NCBI GenBank assembly: GCA_049513815.1
Contig: JBEKVR010000044.1
Span: 1-44,523 of the forward strand
Length of the DNA stretch: 44,523 nucleotides
Reading direction: 5' to 3'
Source of the DNA: Roseiarcus sp049513815
GTDB lineage: Bacteria; Pseudomonadota; Alphaproteobacteria; Rhizobiales; Beijerinckiaceae
Below are positions 9,492-17,098 of the stretch, one piece after another. Every line of letters starts with the position of its first letter. The first letter of the stretch is position 1. The notes beneath the pieces were generated by a model. That model was not told the DNA's origin and ran no database searches. It saw only the letters and a list, made by a program, of their open reading frames with translations. Position numbers and translations under genes: made by a program.

Positions 9492-9746
9492 TCGCCGACG
9501 GCGGCGCTGGGCGTCAAGGAATCGCGCCGCGTGCTCGAGCTCATCCTCGACGTCAAGCGGCGTGGCCTGCCGATCATCCTCATCTCGCACAACATGCCGC
9601 ACGTGTTCGAGGTCGCCGACCGCATCCACATCCATCGCCTGGGCCGACGGCTCACCGTCGTCGATCCGAAGAAGGTGACGATGTCCGACGCCGTCGCGAT
9701 GATGACCGGCGCGATGGCCCCGCCGGCGGACGCGCTGGCGGCGTAG
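9492..9746 (+). pseudogene. Duplicated 3' end of frcA (copy 2)
   Basis: From about 9497 to the TAG at 9744-9746 the DNA matches the last ~247 bases of frcA (7118-7362) base for base without gaps. By eye there are about 18 substitutions, and only two change the protein (one Lys to Arg, one Val to Ala). The copied part holds the H-loop histidine and the C-terminus, but Walker A, signature and Walker B are missing, so it cannot be an ATPase. Matching stops abruptly just after the Walker B region of the parent. It is likely the remnant of a second frcA or of a tandem duplication. Confidence 0.85.
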
Positions 9747-9811
9747 CGCGAGCGGAGCCTGTCGATCCCTCGAGTAGGGCAGGCCCCGTCGCGCTGCGGC
9801 GGACATGGGGC

Positions 9812-9832
9812 CCTCGCCGTCTAACGGCGAGG
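9812..9832 (+). repeat. 9-bp hairpin between the two frcA-tail remnants
   Basis: CCTCGCCGT (9812-9820) and ACGGCGAGG (9824-9832) flank a 3-base loop. No T tract follows. It may be a residual terminator or the edge of a rearrangement. Confidence 0.35.
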
Positions 9833-9893
9833 CTTGCCGCCCATCCTAACATCGCACAACGTGCAGCAGATTGTTCGAGATCGCCGGCCGCCT
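9831..9893 (+). pseudogene. More decayed fragment of an frcA 3' region (copy 3)
   Basis: GGCTTGCCGCCCATCC, then TCGCACAAC, TGTTCGAGATCGCC and CCGCC, line up in order with frcA 7178-7240, the region encoding LPIILISHNMPHVFEVADR. One extra base breaks the frame. The match is shorter and more diverged than copy 2, implying an older event or faster decay. Confidence 0.55.
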
Positions 9894-10038
9894 GAGCGGG
9901 CGAATCTTGTTGCAAAATTGTCGCATCGCTGCGGTTCGTGATCGTATACGTATAAACCGTCTTCCCAATTAATGCCGACTCGCGCAGTGTGGCGATAAAG
10001 TGTCACACCCGACGACGGGGTCACGAGGGGGAAGTCCA
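9894..10038 (+). promoter_or_regulatory. Upstream region of the OmpW-like gene with TATACGTATA palindrome
   Basis: An AT-enriched leader. TATACGTATA (9945-9954) is a perfect 10-base palindrome about 85 bases before the ATG and may be a regulator site or part of a promoter. No clear -35/-10 pair could be fixed. Confidence 0.3.
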
Positions 10039-10836
10039 ATGGGGATCCGGTATCAGTCTGCTTGGCTCTTCCGCGGCGCCGTCGCCGCGGCGGCCGCTTT
10101 GGCCGTCACCGCCGCCGTCGCAGCCGATTATCCGACCAAGAAAGCGCCGCCGCCGGCGCCCGCGCCAGTCGTCATGGCGCCGGTCACGCCGGGCTTTTTC
10201 GTCAAGGCCGGGTTCCTCTACGCGATCAACCAGAGCTCGTCGAAGCTGTACTCAGAACGCGCCCCCGGGCTGGTGGATCCGCAGATACGGATTCCCGGCC
10301 TCGGCGCGAAGGTCGCCGACGTCGCTACCCTGGGCGTCGAGGCGGGCTATTACTTGACGCCGAACGTGTCGGTCGACGTTTCCGCCGGCGTTCCGATGTG
10401 GGCGACCGACAAGACCAAGGGTACGCCGGGCGCGCCGTTCAAATTGCCGCCGAACGGGACGACGCTGGCGAAAGTCATGCCGTCGTTCATTCCGCTGACG
10501 GCGCTCTACCACTTCAACCAGTTCGGCGCGTTCCAGCCCTATCTCGGGGGCGGCGTCGCGGCGGTGTTCTCGTTCCAGACGAAAGACGACTTCAACACCG
10601 GCGTCAAAGTCGACCCGGCGGTCGGCCTCGTCCTCCAAGGCGGCGCCGACGTCATGATCGATCAGCACTGGGGCTGGTCGTTCGACGTCAAGAAGCTGTT
10701 CGCTCACGTCGATTCGCACGGAACCGGCGACAACCTGGCGGTGGTCGGCATACCGGCCCAAATCCAGGTCAATTCCACGCAGAAGACCTATTTCCAGCCG
10801 TGGGTGCTGTCGACCGGCGTGACCTATCGCTTCTGA
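10039..10836 (+). CDS. OmpW-family outer membrane protein
   Basis: A 265-residue outer-membrane beta-barrel of the OmpW type, a small 8-strand channel for hydrophobic or small molecules. A signal peptide ends near AVAA|DY (~residue 29). A proline/alanine linker (APPPAPAPVV) leads to alternating strands: FFVKAGFLYAI, LGVEAGYYLTPNVSVDVSAG, FGAFQPYLGGGVAAVF and WGWSFDVKKLF. It ends VTYRF, a C-terminal aromatic as needed for BAM-dependent insertion. The ATG at 10039 follows GAGGGGG; an upstream GTG at 10000 is less likely because it would precede the signal peptide by 13 residues. Solute and regulation are not readable. Confidence 0.88.
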   Translation: MGIRYQSAWLFRGAVAAAAALAVTAAVAADYPTKKAPPPAPAPVVMAPVTPGFFVKAGFLYAINQSSSKLYSERAPGLVDPQIRIPGLGAKVADVATLGVEAGYYLTPNVSVDVSAGVPMWATDKTKGTPGAPFKLPPNGTTLAKVMPSFIPLTALYHFNQFGAFQPYLGGGVAAVFSFQTKDDFNTGVKVDPAVGLVLQGGADVMIDQHWGWSFDVKKLFAHVDSHGTGDNLAVVGIPAQIQVNSTQKTYFQPWVLSTGVTYRF

Positions 10837-10858
10837 TCTGAACGCAGCCTTCAGTCGC

Positions 10859-10885
10859 GGCGGCTTGCGCGTGACGCGAGCCGCC
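10859..10885 (+). terminator. Hairpin after the OmpW-like gene
   Basis: GGCGGCT (10859-10865) pairs with AGCCGCC (10879-10885), with an inner CGCG/CGCG. No T tract follows, so it is a possible weak terminator. Confidence 0.3.
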
Positions 10886-10946
10886 GCCTATCCTCGCACG
10901 GCCAGCGCGCGGCGTCAGCGCCGCGCCGAGCGAGGAGTTTCCCACA

Positions 10947-11978
10947 ATGCGCTATCGTCCGCTTGGCCGCACCGGCCAATTCGTTTCGGAAATCTGCCTC
11001 GGAACGATGACGTTTGCCGGCGGGGCCGGGATCTGGCGCGCCATTGGCGCGGTCGAGCAGAAGGGCGCGACGGCGCTGGTCGAGCGCGCGCTCGCCGCTG
11101 GCGTCAACTTCATCGACACCGCCGACGTCTATTCGGAAGGCCAGTCCGAGGTCATGCTCGGCCAGGCTTTGCGCGATTTGAAGGTCGCTCGCGAAGACGT
11201 GATCGTCGCCACCAAGGTGCGCGGCCGCACTGGGCAGGGGCCGAATTCAGTCGGCCTGTCGCGCGGCCACATCATGGATCAGATCGCCGGCAGCCTGAAG
11301 CGGCTCGGCCTCGACTACGTCGACCTCTACCAGATCCACGGCTTCGATCCGGTCACGCCGATCGAGGAGACGCTGCGCGCGCTCGACGACTGCGTGTCGC
11401 GCGGGCTCGTGCGGACGATCGGCTGCTCCAACCTCGCCGCTTGGCAGATCATGAAGGCGCTGGGCGTCTCCGAGCGGCGCGGCTTCGCCCGCTTCGAGAC
11501 GGTGCAGGCCTATTACACCATCGCCGGCCGCGATCTCGAGCGCGAAATCGTGCCTCTGGTCGAGGACCAGGGGCTCGGCGTGATGGTGTGGAGCCCGCTC
11601 GCCGGCGGCCTGCTGACCGGCAAGTTCGCGCGCGACGGCAAGGGGCCGGAGGGCGCGCGCCGCGTCGTCTTCGACTTCCCGCCGGTCGACCGCGAGCGGG
11701 CTTTCACAATTGTCGACGCGATGCGGCCGATCGCCGACGCGCACGACGCATCGGTCGCGCGCGTCGCGCTCGCTTGGCTTCTGCAGCGCAAGGGCGTGAT
11801 GAGCGTCATCGTCGGCGCCAAGACGATCGAGCAGCTCGACGACAATCTCGCCGCCGCTAAGTTGACGCTCAGCGCCGCGGAGATCGCGGCGCTCGACGTC
11901 GTGAGCGCTCTGCCGCCCGAATATCCCGGCTGGATGATCGGGCGCCAGAGCGAGGGGCGAATCCCGGCGGAAAAATAG
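10947..11978 (+). CDS. Aldo/keto reductase
   Basis: A 343-residue NADPH-dependent oxidoreductase of the AKR superfamily (Tas/YajO-like branch), reducing aldehydes or ketones in the cytoplasm. The catalytic tetrad is visible: Asp and Tyr in FIDTADVYSEG (~residues 51-61), Lys in VIVATKV, and His in YQIHG. GCSNLAAW and the late VIVGAKTIEQLDDNL are the cofactor-binding segments typical of the family. GAGGAG stands ~9 bases before the ATG. Its stop is 1 base from the stop of the convergent TMEM175-like gene. The substrate is unknown. Confidence 0.93.
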   Translation: MRYRPLGRTGQFVSEICLGTMTFAGGAGIWRAIGAVEQKGATALVERALAAGVNFIDTADVYSEGQSEVMLGQALRDLKVAREDVIVATKVRGRTGQGPNSVGLSRGHIMDQIAGSLKRLGLDYVDLYQIHGFDPVTPIEETLRALDDCVSRGLVRTIGCSNLAAWQIMKALGVSERRGFARFETVQAYYTIAGRDLEREIVPLVEDQGLGVMVWSPLAGGLLTGKFARDGKGPEGARRVVFDFPPVDRERAFTIVDAMRPIADAHDASVARVALAWLLQRKGVMSVIVGAKTIEQLDDNLAAAKLTLSAAEIAALDVVSALPPEYPGWMIGRQSEGRIPAEK

Positions 11979-11979
11979 G

Positions 11980-12597
11980 CTAGCCTTCGGAGCGCACCGA
12001 GCGCGGCAGCGGCGCCTCGTTGAACAGCCCCGGCACGACGTAGGCGACCGCGACGGCGACGAACAGGGCGAGCGCGCTCACCGGGCTGACGGCGGCGACG
12101 AGGATCGAGACGCCGTAGACGGCGATGGCGGCGCGGTTTTGCAACCGGCGCGCCCGCGCCGCCGCCATGAATTCCGCGTCGTCGCGCCTTTGGGCGACGA
12201 TGGTCGAATAGGTCAGCGTAAAAGCGAGCCCGCAGGCGAATTGCAGCGCGGCGTAGACCATCGTCGCCAACGGCGAAATATGTGTCGCGCCGACATAGGC
12301 GGTGGCGAAGGGGATCAGCGACAGGCACAACAGCAGCGCATTGTTGGCCCAGATCAGGCTCGCCGTCGCCTGCCGAGCCGCCATCATGATGGCATGATGG
12401 TTGATCCAATAGATCGCGACGAAGGCGAAGCTGACGACATAGATGGCGAAGGACGGCGACAGCCTGGCGAGCCCGGCGAGGTCGTCGCTCTCCGGCGCCT
12501 TCAGGTCGAGGACCATGATCGTGATGATGACGGCAAGCACGCCGTCGGAGAAAGCCTCGACCCGCGCCTTGGAAAAGGCGTTCTCCGCTTCAGCCAT
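11980..12597 (-). CDS. TMEM175-family (DUF1211) potassium-channel-like membrane protein
   Basis: A 205-residue protein with six hydrophobic segments. The N-terminal RVEAFSDGVLAVIITI (residues ~12-27) is the signature RxxxFSDG...T of the TMEM175 family. Bacterial members assemble as tetramers of six-helix subunits and conduct K+ without the usual selectivity-filter sequence. The WINHHAIM segment in TM3 is also characteristic. The conserved FSDG is intact, so it is probably functional. It is monocistronic and tail-to-tail with the aldo/keto reductase. The physiological role in bacteria is little known. Confidence 0.88.
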   Translation of the reverse strand: MAEAENAFSKARVEAFSDGVLAVIITIMVLDLKAPESDDLAGLARLSPSFAIYVVSFAFVAIYWINHHAIMMAARQATASLIWANNALLLCLSLIPFATAYVGATHISPLATMVYAALQFACGLAFTLTYSTIVAQRRDDAEFMAAARARRLQNRAAIAVYGVSILVAAVSPVSALALFVAVAVAYVVPGLFNEAPLPRSVRSEG

Positions 12598-12740
12598 GGT
12601 CGCGCCCCCGTCAGGCGATTGAAGAGCAAGCCGTCCTGGCGACGATAGGGCGCCGGCGCGCGCGGCGGCAAGCGCGGCGGCGGTTCCGTCGCGCGCGAAA
12701 ATCGCTATGGTGCGGCGCTGACCGCGATAGGGAGGAAGAG

Positions 12741-13745
12741 ATGGCGCGTAAAGTTTCGTGGGGCGTTCTCGGCGCCGCCAAGATCGGCCTCGAAAAGGTC
12801 CTTCCCGCCATGCAGCGCGGCGAGGTCGCGCACATCGACGCGATCGCCTCGCGCGATCTCGCCAAGGCGCAGGCGGCGGCCAAGTCGCTCGGCATCGCCC
12901 GCGCCTACGGCTCCTATGAGGAGCTGCTCGCCGATCCGACGATCGAGGCGATCTACAATCCGCTGCCCAACGAGCTGCACGTCCCCTGGACGATCCGTGC
13001 GCTGGAGGCCGGCAAGCACGTGCTGAGCGAGAAGCCGATCGCTCTCGACGCCAACGAGGCGCAGGCGCTGATCGCGGCGCGCGCGCGCACCGGCAAGCTC
13101 GTCGCCGAGGCGTTCATGGTGCGCCATCATCCGCAATGGCGGCGCGCGCGCGAGATCGCGCGCTCGGGCGCGATTGGGGACGTGCGCGCGATCCAGACGT
13201 TTTTCGCCTATCGCCTGCTCGACGCCGACAACATTCGCAACAAACCGCCGGGCGGCGGCGCGCTCTACGACATCGGCTGCTACGCGATCGTGACCGCCCG
13301 CTACGTATTCGGCGCCGAGCCAACCCGCGTGGTGGCGAGCCTCGACGTCGATCCGAAGTTCGGCACCGACCGGCTGGCGAGCGCGCTGATCGAGTTCCCC
13401 GGCGGCCGCCATCTGACCTTCACCTGCGCGACCCAGATCCAGGACTATCAGCGGGTGACGATCGTCGGCGAGGCCGGCCGCGTCGAGGTCGCCGTGCCGT
13501 TCAACGCTCTGATCGACCGGCCGATGCGCATCGCCATCGACAGCGGCGCCGACCTCGTCGGCGGCGGCGCCAGAATCGAGGAATTCCCGGTCTGCGATCA
13601 ATACACGCTGCAGGGCGACGCGTTCTCGCGCGCCGTTCTCGGCGAAGCGCCGCTCGAATTCCCGATCGAGGACGCGATCGCCAACATGCGCGTCATCGAC
13701 GCGGCGTTCCGCTCGGCGCGGAGCGGCGGCTGGGAGAAGCCGTAG
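12741..13745 (+). CDS. Gfo/Idh/MocA-family oxidoreductase
   Basis: A 334-residue NAD(P)-dependent sugar or polyol dehydrogenase-like protein. The N-terminal Rossmann fold starts WGVLGAAKIG. YNPLPNELH and the catalytic-lysine motif LSEKPIA (~residues 95-101) follow. GALYDIGCYAI near residues 173-183 carries the Asp and, in a Cys/Tyr variant, the region where the family's catalytic His usually sits. GGGAGGAAGAG precedes the ATG at an optimal distance. Its last 53 bases overlap the 3' end of the opposite-strand EamA gene. Some members act on myo-inositol, glucose-fructose or dihydrodiols; the substrate here is unknown. Confidence 0.9.
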   Translation: MARKVSWGVLGAAKIGLEKVLPAMQRGEVAHIDAIASRDLAKAQAAAKSLGIARAYGSYEELLADPTIEAIYNPLPNELHVPWTIRALEAGKHVLSEKPIALDANEAQALIAARARTGKLVAEAFMVRHHPQWRRAREIARSGAIGDVRAIQTFFAYRLLDADNIRNKPPGGGALYDIGCYAIVTARYVFGAEPTRVVASLDVDPKFGTDRLASALIEFPGGRHLTFTCATQIQDYQRVTIVGEAGRVEVAVPFNALIDRPMRIAIDSGADLVGGGARIEEFPVCDQYTLQGDAFSRAVLGEAPLEFPIEDAIANMRVIDAAFRSARSGGWEKP

Positions 13746-14643
13746 GCAGGCTCGACAACAGCAGGGCGGCGAGAATGATCGCGCCGCCGGCGAACTGCAG
13801 CGGCGTCATCGTCTCGCCGAGCACGGTCCAGGCCGCCAGCGCCGTAAAGGGCGGCTGGGCGAGGATCACCAGGGCGATGACGCCGACCGGCGCGCGGCCC
13901 ATCGCCATCGAGGTCAGCCCCTGTCCCAACGCGTGGACGCCCAAGCCGAGCAGCACGGCGATCATCCAGCCGAACGCGCTCGACGGGATCATCGTCTCGC
14001 CATGCAGCCAAGCCGCGACGGCGAGGACGACGGCGGAAATCGCGGACGTCCACATCGTCGCCGTCACGGCGTCGAGCCGAAGGCGGAGCTGCTTGATCAG
14101 CAGCAGATAGCCCGAGTAGGTGATCGACGAGCAAAGCGCGAACGCGTCGCCGAATCCGATCTGCGTCGGGGCGACCAATCCGGCCATTGTCCAGGCGCCG
14201 AGCAGCGCGAGGCCGAAAGCCAGCCACATGCGCGACGGCGAACGTTCACGGAAGAACAGCGCGCCGCCGATGACGGTGGCGATCGGCCCGACCGCGCCGA
14301 TGAAGGCGGCGTTGGCGATCTTGGTGCCGGTCAGCGAGATGTGGAAGAACCCGATGTTGAGCGCGAAGGCGAGGCCGGCGAATAACAGCAGGCGGGCGGA
14401 ACGCCCCGGCTTCGCGGCGTCGCGCTGATCGCGCTGGACGAGCTTCGCCAGCGCCGCCAGCGCCGGCGCGGCGAGCCCGACGCGCCAGGCGCCGGCGGCG
14501 AACGGCCCGACGTCGATCAGGCGCACCAGCACGCCCGACCAGGCGGTGATCAACGTTCCCGCGATCATCGCGAGGACGCCGAGGCGGTCGACTTTCGCAG
14601 GGAATACGGGGAGCGCGTCTACGACGCGCGAGGCGGAGGACAT
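13693..14643 (-). CDS. EamA-family DMT transporter
   Basis: A 316-residue inner-membrane protein with ten hydrophobic segments arranged as two EamA repeats. Segments such as LALLGAWTMAG and GLGVHALGQGLTSMAMGRAP are typical of RhaT/EamA-like metabolite exporters. The C-terminal tail (SLPTASPSRRSAPSGTPRR) is encoded in the 53 bases that also encode the end of the opposite-strand oxidoreductase. Exported compound unknown; relatives export amino acids or other metabolites. Confidence 0.88.
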   Translation of the reverse strand: MSSASRVVDALPVFPAKVDRLGVLAMIAGTLITAWSGVLVRLIDVGPFAAGAWRVGLAAPALAALAKLVQRDQRDAAKPGRSARLLLFAGLAFALNIGFFHISLTGTKIANAAFIGAVGPIATVIGGALFFRERSPSRMWLAFGLALLGAWTMAGLVAPTQIGFGDAFALCSSITYSGYLLLIKQLRLRLDAVTATMWTSAISAVVLAVAAWLHGETMIPSSAFGWMIAVLLGLGVHALGQGLTSMAMGRAPVGVIALVILAQPPFTALAAWTVLGETMTPLQFAGGAIILAALLLSSLPTASPSRRSAPSGTPRR

Positions 14644-14817
14644 CGCGCCCTCGATAGCTGATTTGCGGCGACGACGACCGGCGCCAAGTCAAAATCGCGC
14701 ATTTGTGAACGACGGAGGCGCCTCGAAGGCGCCGTCTCGTCGTTTGGGCACGCGCCTGATCGACGCGACGTTCCGCTCGCCGCGGCGCGGCCGATGCGTG
14801 GCCGTGAGGGCGAGGCC

Positions 14818-14885
14818 GTCAAGCCGCGCGTCAAGTTTTGTCAAGTCTTGTCAAGCAATGTCAAGCCGCGGCAAGCCTTGTCAAG
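14818..14885 (+). repeat. Tandem GTCAAG array at 10-bp period
   Basis: GTCAAG occurs at 14818, 14830, 14840, 14850, 14860 and 14880, with GGCAAG at 14870. From 14830 on, seven units follow at exactly 10 bases with variable 4-base spacers (TTTT, TCTT, CAAT, CCGC, CCTT). The spacing places all units on one face of the helix. The array lies 35 bases beyond the stop of the sigma-region-4-like gene and ~175 bases upstream of the EamA start. Confidence 0.9.
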
Positions 14886-14920
14886 AGTATAACCTTTACG
14901 CATCAACGGCTTGCGGCGCG

Positions 14921-15367
14921 TCAAGGGCTCGCCTGCAGCTCCCGGCGCCGCTTGATGTTCTCGGCCATGGCGTTGAGCTTGGCCAGCCGCCGCTCGCGGC
15001 CGCCCGCGTTGTCGGCCGCGTCGGCGACGTCGATCGCGGCGCAGCGGTCGAGCACCCGCAGCAGCCGATCGATGGCGGCAAGATCGCCTTCGGCGACGCT
15101 GCGCGCGGCGAGCCGCAGCGTCGGCTCGAGCCGCGCGACCGGCGCCCGCGCGTGGACGAGCTTGGTTTCGGTCTCGCCCGCCTCCACCAACGCCTTAGCG
15201 ACGATCTGGCGCACGCGCTCGCGCGAGATCGCCTCCTCGCGCCCGATCGCCGCGTAAGACCAGCCCGCCGGCGCCATCGCCAGAATGCGGATGCGCCGGA
15301 ATTCGCGCTCCCGCGTCGCGCGGCGCCTGCAGGTGGTGGACGGGGAGGGGAGGGGCGCTTGCGTCAT
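14921..15367 (-). CDS. Small sigma-region-4-like helix-turn-helix protein
   Basis: A 148-residue basic protein. Residues ~20-60 read EREFRRIRILAMAPAGWSYA, then AIGREEAISRERVRQIVAKAL. The 'GWSYAAIG...ISRERVRQIV' part matches the helix-turn-helix of sigma-70 region 4 (sYaeIG..lgiSrerVRQi). No region 2 is present, so it is not a complete sigma factor. The remainder is predicted helical (LRLAARSVAEGDLAAIDRLL and a C-terminal basic helix). GGAG precedes the ATG by 8 bases. Similar small proteins occur sporadically in Hyphomicrobiales near variable regions (recalled, not searched). Its neighbours are a phased GTCAAG array on one side and broken genes on the other. Function unknown; DNA binding is inferred. 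Confidence 0.75.
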   Translation of the reverse strand: MTQAPLPSPSTTCRRRATREREFRRIRILAMAPAGWSYAAIGREEAISRERVRQIVAKALVEAGETETKLVHARAPVARLEPTLRLAARSVAEGDLAAIDRLLRVLDRCAAIDVADAADNAGGRERRLAKLNAMAENIKRRRELQASP

Positions 15368-15956
15368 AGGGCGGCTCCTTCGGGCCGCGCCGGGTCGCCG
15401 GCGGGCTGTGGAAATGGCGAAGGAGTAAGATAGCATGAATTCGGTAAAACAGAAAGTCATTGCGGCCTTGGGAAGCGCTAGCAGACCTGCTTGAACGGCC
15501 GCGCCGGCGAGGCGCGATCGGCGACCATGGGTCGGGAGCGGCCACATCGGCTTGAATAAGGGACGGCCGCACCTGCTCCAAGAGCAGATATCGGAGCGGC
15601 GCTTGCCGGCAACTTCTGCCGGCGAGCGTTGGCCGAGGAACAGCCGCTTGGGTTGCACAGCGGCAACAAGCTGACGTTCGCTCAAAAGGGGCTCACCACA
15701 AGCATGCCGCCGCTGGTGCGCAGCGCCCGCGTGCACCAGACCGGGCCCTCGCCAAGAATGTCGGCGGCATCGCCGATGCAGCGTGGCGTTTCCTTGCGCG
15801 CGCTCCCTTGCCTTTGGGTTGCGGGATAGTCCGGCCGGACCGCCATGTCGCGCCACCGGTCCGCGTTGCGCCGCGACGCGGCTTGCCGATATCGTCGGTC
15901 GACCAAAGCGCGGGAGCGGCCATGTCGCGGAAAACCAGTGTGCGGAAAGGGCCGAC
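15368..15956. other. Gene-poor junk-like stretch upstream of the CDF transporter
   Basis: No intact gene is seen. Frames are open only because of base composition. It contains a possible fragment of an SMP-30-like gene (15736-15783, minus) and two similar GGGAGCGGCCAyrTCG strings near 15535 and 15912. It reads like degraded or rearranged DNA. Confidence 0.5.
15736..15783 (-). pseudogene. Possible fragment of an SMP-30/gluconolactonase-like gene
   Basis: The minus strand encodes RCIGDAADILGEGPVW. 'LGEGPVW' is the hallmark N-terminal motif of SMP-30/gluconolactonase/LRE proteins, in which its Glu is a metal ligand. Beyond it the frame diverges and stops at 15682 without the remaining propeller blades. 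The assignment rests on this short motif only. Confidence 0.3.
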
Positions 15957-16883
15957 ATGGCGGAACTGAGAGCCTCGGGCGCCGCGTTGCGCAGACTGGC
16001 CAGCCGCGTCAGCCTGATCGTGGCGGTGGGCCTGGTCGTGGTGAAGCTCGGCGCCTGGCTGATGACGGGCTCGGTGGCGCTACTGGCCTCCGCCGCGGAC
16101 GCGCTGGTGGATACCGCCGCCAGCCTGGTCACGTTCTTCTGGGTCCGCTACGCCGAAAGGCCGCCGGACCTGGAACATCGTTTTGGTCACGGCAAAGGCG
16201 AGGCCGTCGCCGCCTTCACCGAGGCGACGCTGCTGATCGGGGCGGCGCTGATCCTCGCATTCCAATCGATCGAGCGGCTGATCTATCCCGCCGCGCTCGC
16301 CGCCCTGGACATCGGCATCTGGGTGACCGTCGGCAGCCTGCTGGCGGCCGTGGGGCTGGTCGCCATGGAAACCTGGGTGATGCGCAGAACCGCATCGACC
16401 GCGATCGCCGCTAATCGCGCCAACTACCTGACCGACATCGCCGCGAACGCGGCGGTGCTGGCCGCGCTCGGCGTCGTCAGGCTGACTGGCTGGAATGCCG
16501 CCGACCCGGTCTTCGCGCTGGCGATCTCCGGCTACATGGCGTTCAACGCCAGCCACATCGCGCGAGACGCCCTGGCGCAACTGCTGGACCGTGAACTGCC
16601 AAGAGCGGAGCGCGAGCGCATCAAGGCGACCGCGCTCGCTTGCGAGGGCGTGCACGCCATCCACGACCTGCGCACGCGCTACGCCGGGGACCGGACCTTC
16701 GTGGAGTTCCACCTTGAGGTGGACGGTTCGCTGAGCGTGGATCGCGGCCATCGCATTTGTGAGGCCGCGGAAACGGCGATCCGGGCGTTGCTGACGGGCA
16801 TAGTGGAAGTCACGGCGCACCTGGAGCCGGCCGGCATCGACGACGACCGACTTGACGCCCGCGTCAGGCAGCAGGTCGGCTGA
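15957..16883 (+). CDS. Cation diffusion facilitator (FieF/YiiP-like) with altered transport-site residue
   Basis: A 308-residue inner-membrane metal/proton antiporter aligning along its whole length with E. coli FieF (YiiP). Six membrane helices are followed by a cytoplasmic domain. TM2 keeps the metal aspartates D48 and D52 (ADALVDTAASL), and the loop keeps D71, H74 and H78 (DLEHRFGHGK). In TM5 the FieF HYQSD motif reads NYLTD (156-160), so the transport-site histidine is asparagine. In the C-terminal domain HDLRTR and HLEV remain, and HQDP is HLEP. The ATG at 15957 follows GGAAAGG. Its surroundings are broken-gene DNA, which suggests acquisition. It probably exports a divalent metal, but the N substitution makes Zn/Fe specificity uncertain. 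Confidence 0.9.
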   Translation: MAELRASGAALRRLASRVSLIVAVGLVVVKLGAWLMTGSVALLASAADALVDTAASLVTFFWVRYAERPPDLEHRFGHGKGEAVAAFTEATLLIGAALILAFQSIERLIYPAALAALDIGIWVTVGSLLAAVGLVAMETWVMRRTASTAIAANRANYLTDIAANAAVLAALGVVRLTGWNAADPVFALAISGYMAFNASHIARDALAQLLDRELPRAERERIKATALACEGVHAIHDLRTRYAGDRTFVEFHLEVDGSLSVDRGHRICEAAETAIRALLTGIVEVTAHLEPAGIDDDRLDARVRQQVG

Positions 16884-16990
16884 CCGAGGCGGCCGGTCAT
16901 GCCTTCCCGCAGCGTACGGCATAACCGGCCGCTTCTTCCTCGGGGCCGGACCTTGGCAGGTTCGAGCCGAAAGTCGGAGAAGGGTCGAGA

Positions 16991-17014
16991 GCTGCTGCGA
17001 CGCTTCGCAGCAGC
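16991..17014 (+). repeat. 10-bp perfect hairpin downstream of the CDF gene
   Basis: GCTGCTGCGA (16991-17000) and TCGCAGCAGC (17005-17014) flank the loop CGCT. It is ~108 bases past the CDF stop and has no T tract. It could be a terminator or a degenerate palindromic repeat. Confidence 0.45.
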
Positions 17015-17098
17015 GAGCGTTCGCTTCAACATTTCGATTGCTCGAGACCCGCCATTCCGGTCTCGGCCAGCTCCGGAAATTCAAACTGGCCCTATATC

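Noticed and set aside
14818..14885. CRISPR array
   Set aside because: Units of 6 bases with 4-base spacers are far too short, and there are no cas genes.
15368..16132. Upstream extension of the sigma-like protein to about 400 residues
   Set aside because: It would run antisense through the CDF gene, and a good ribosome site supports the ATG at 15367.
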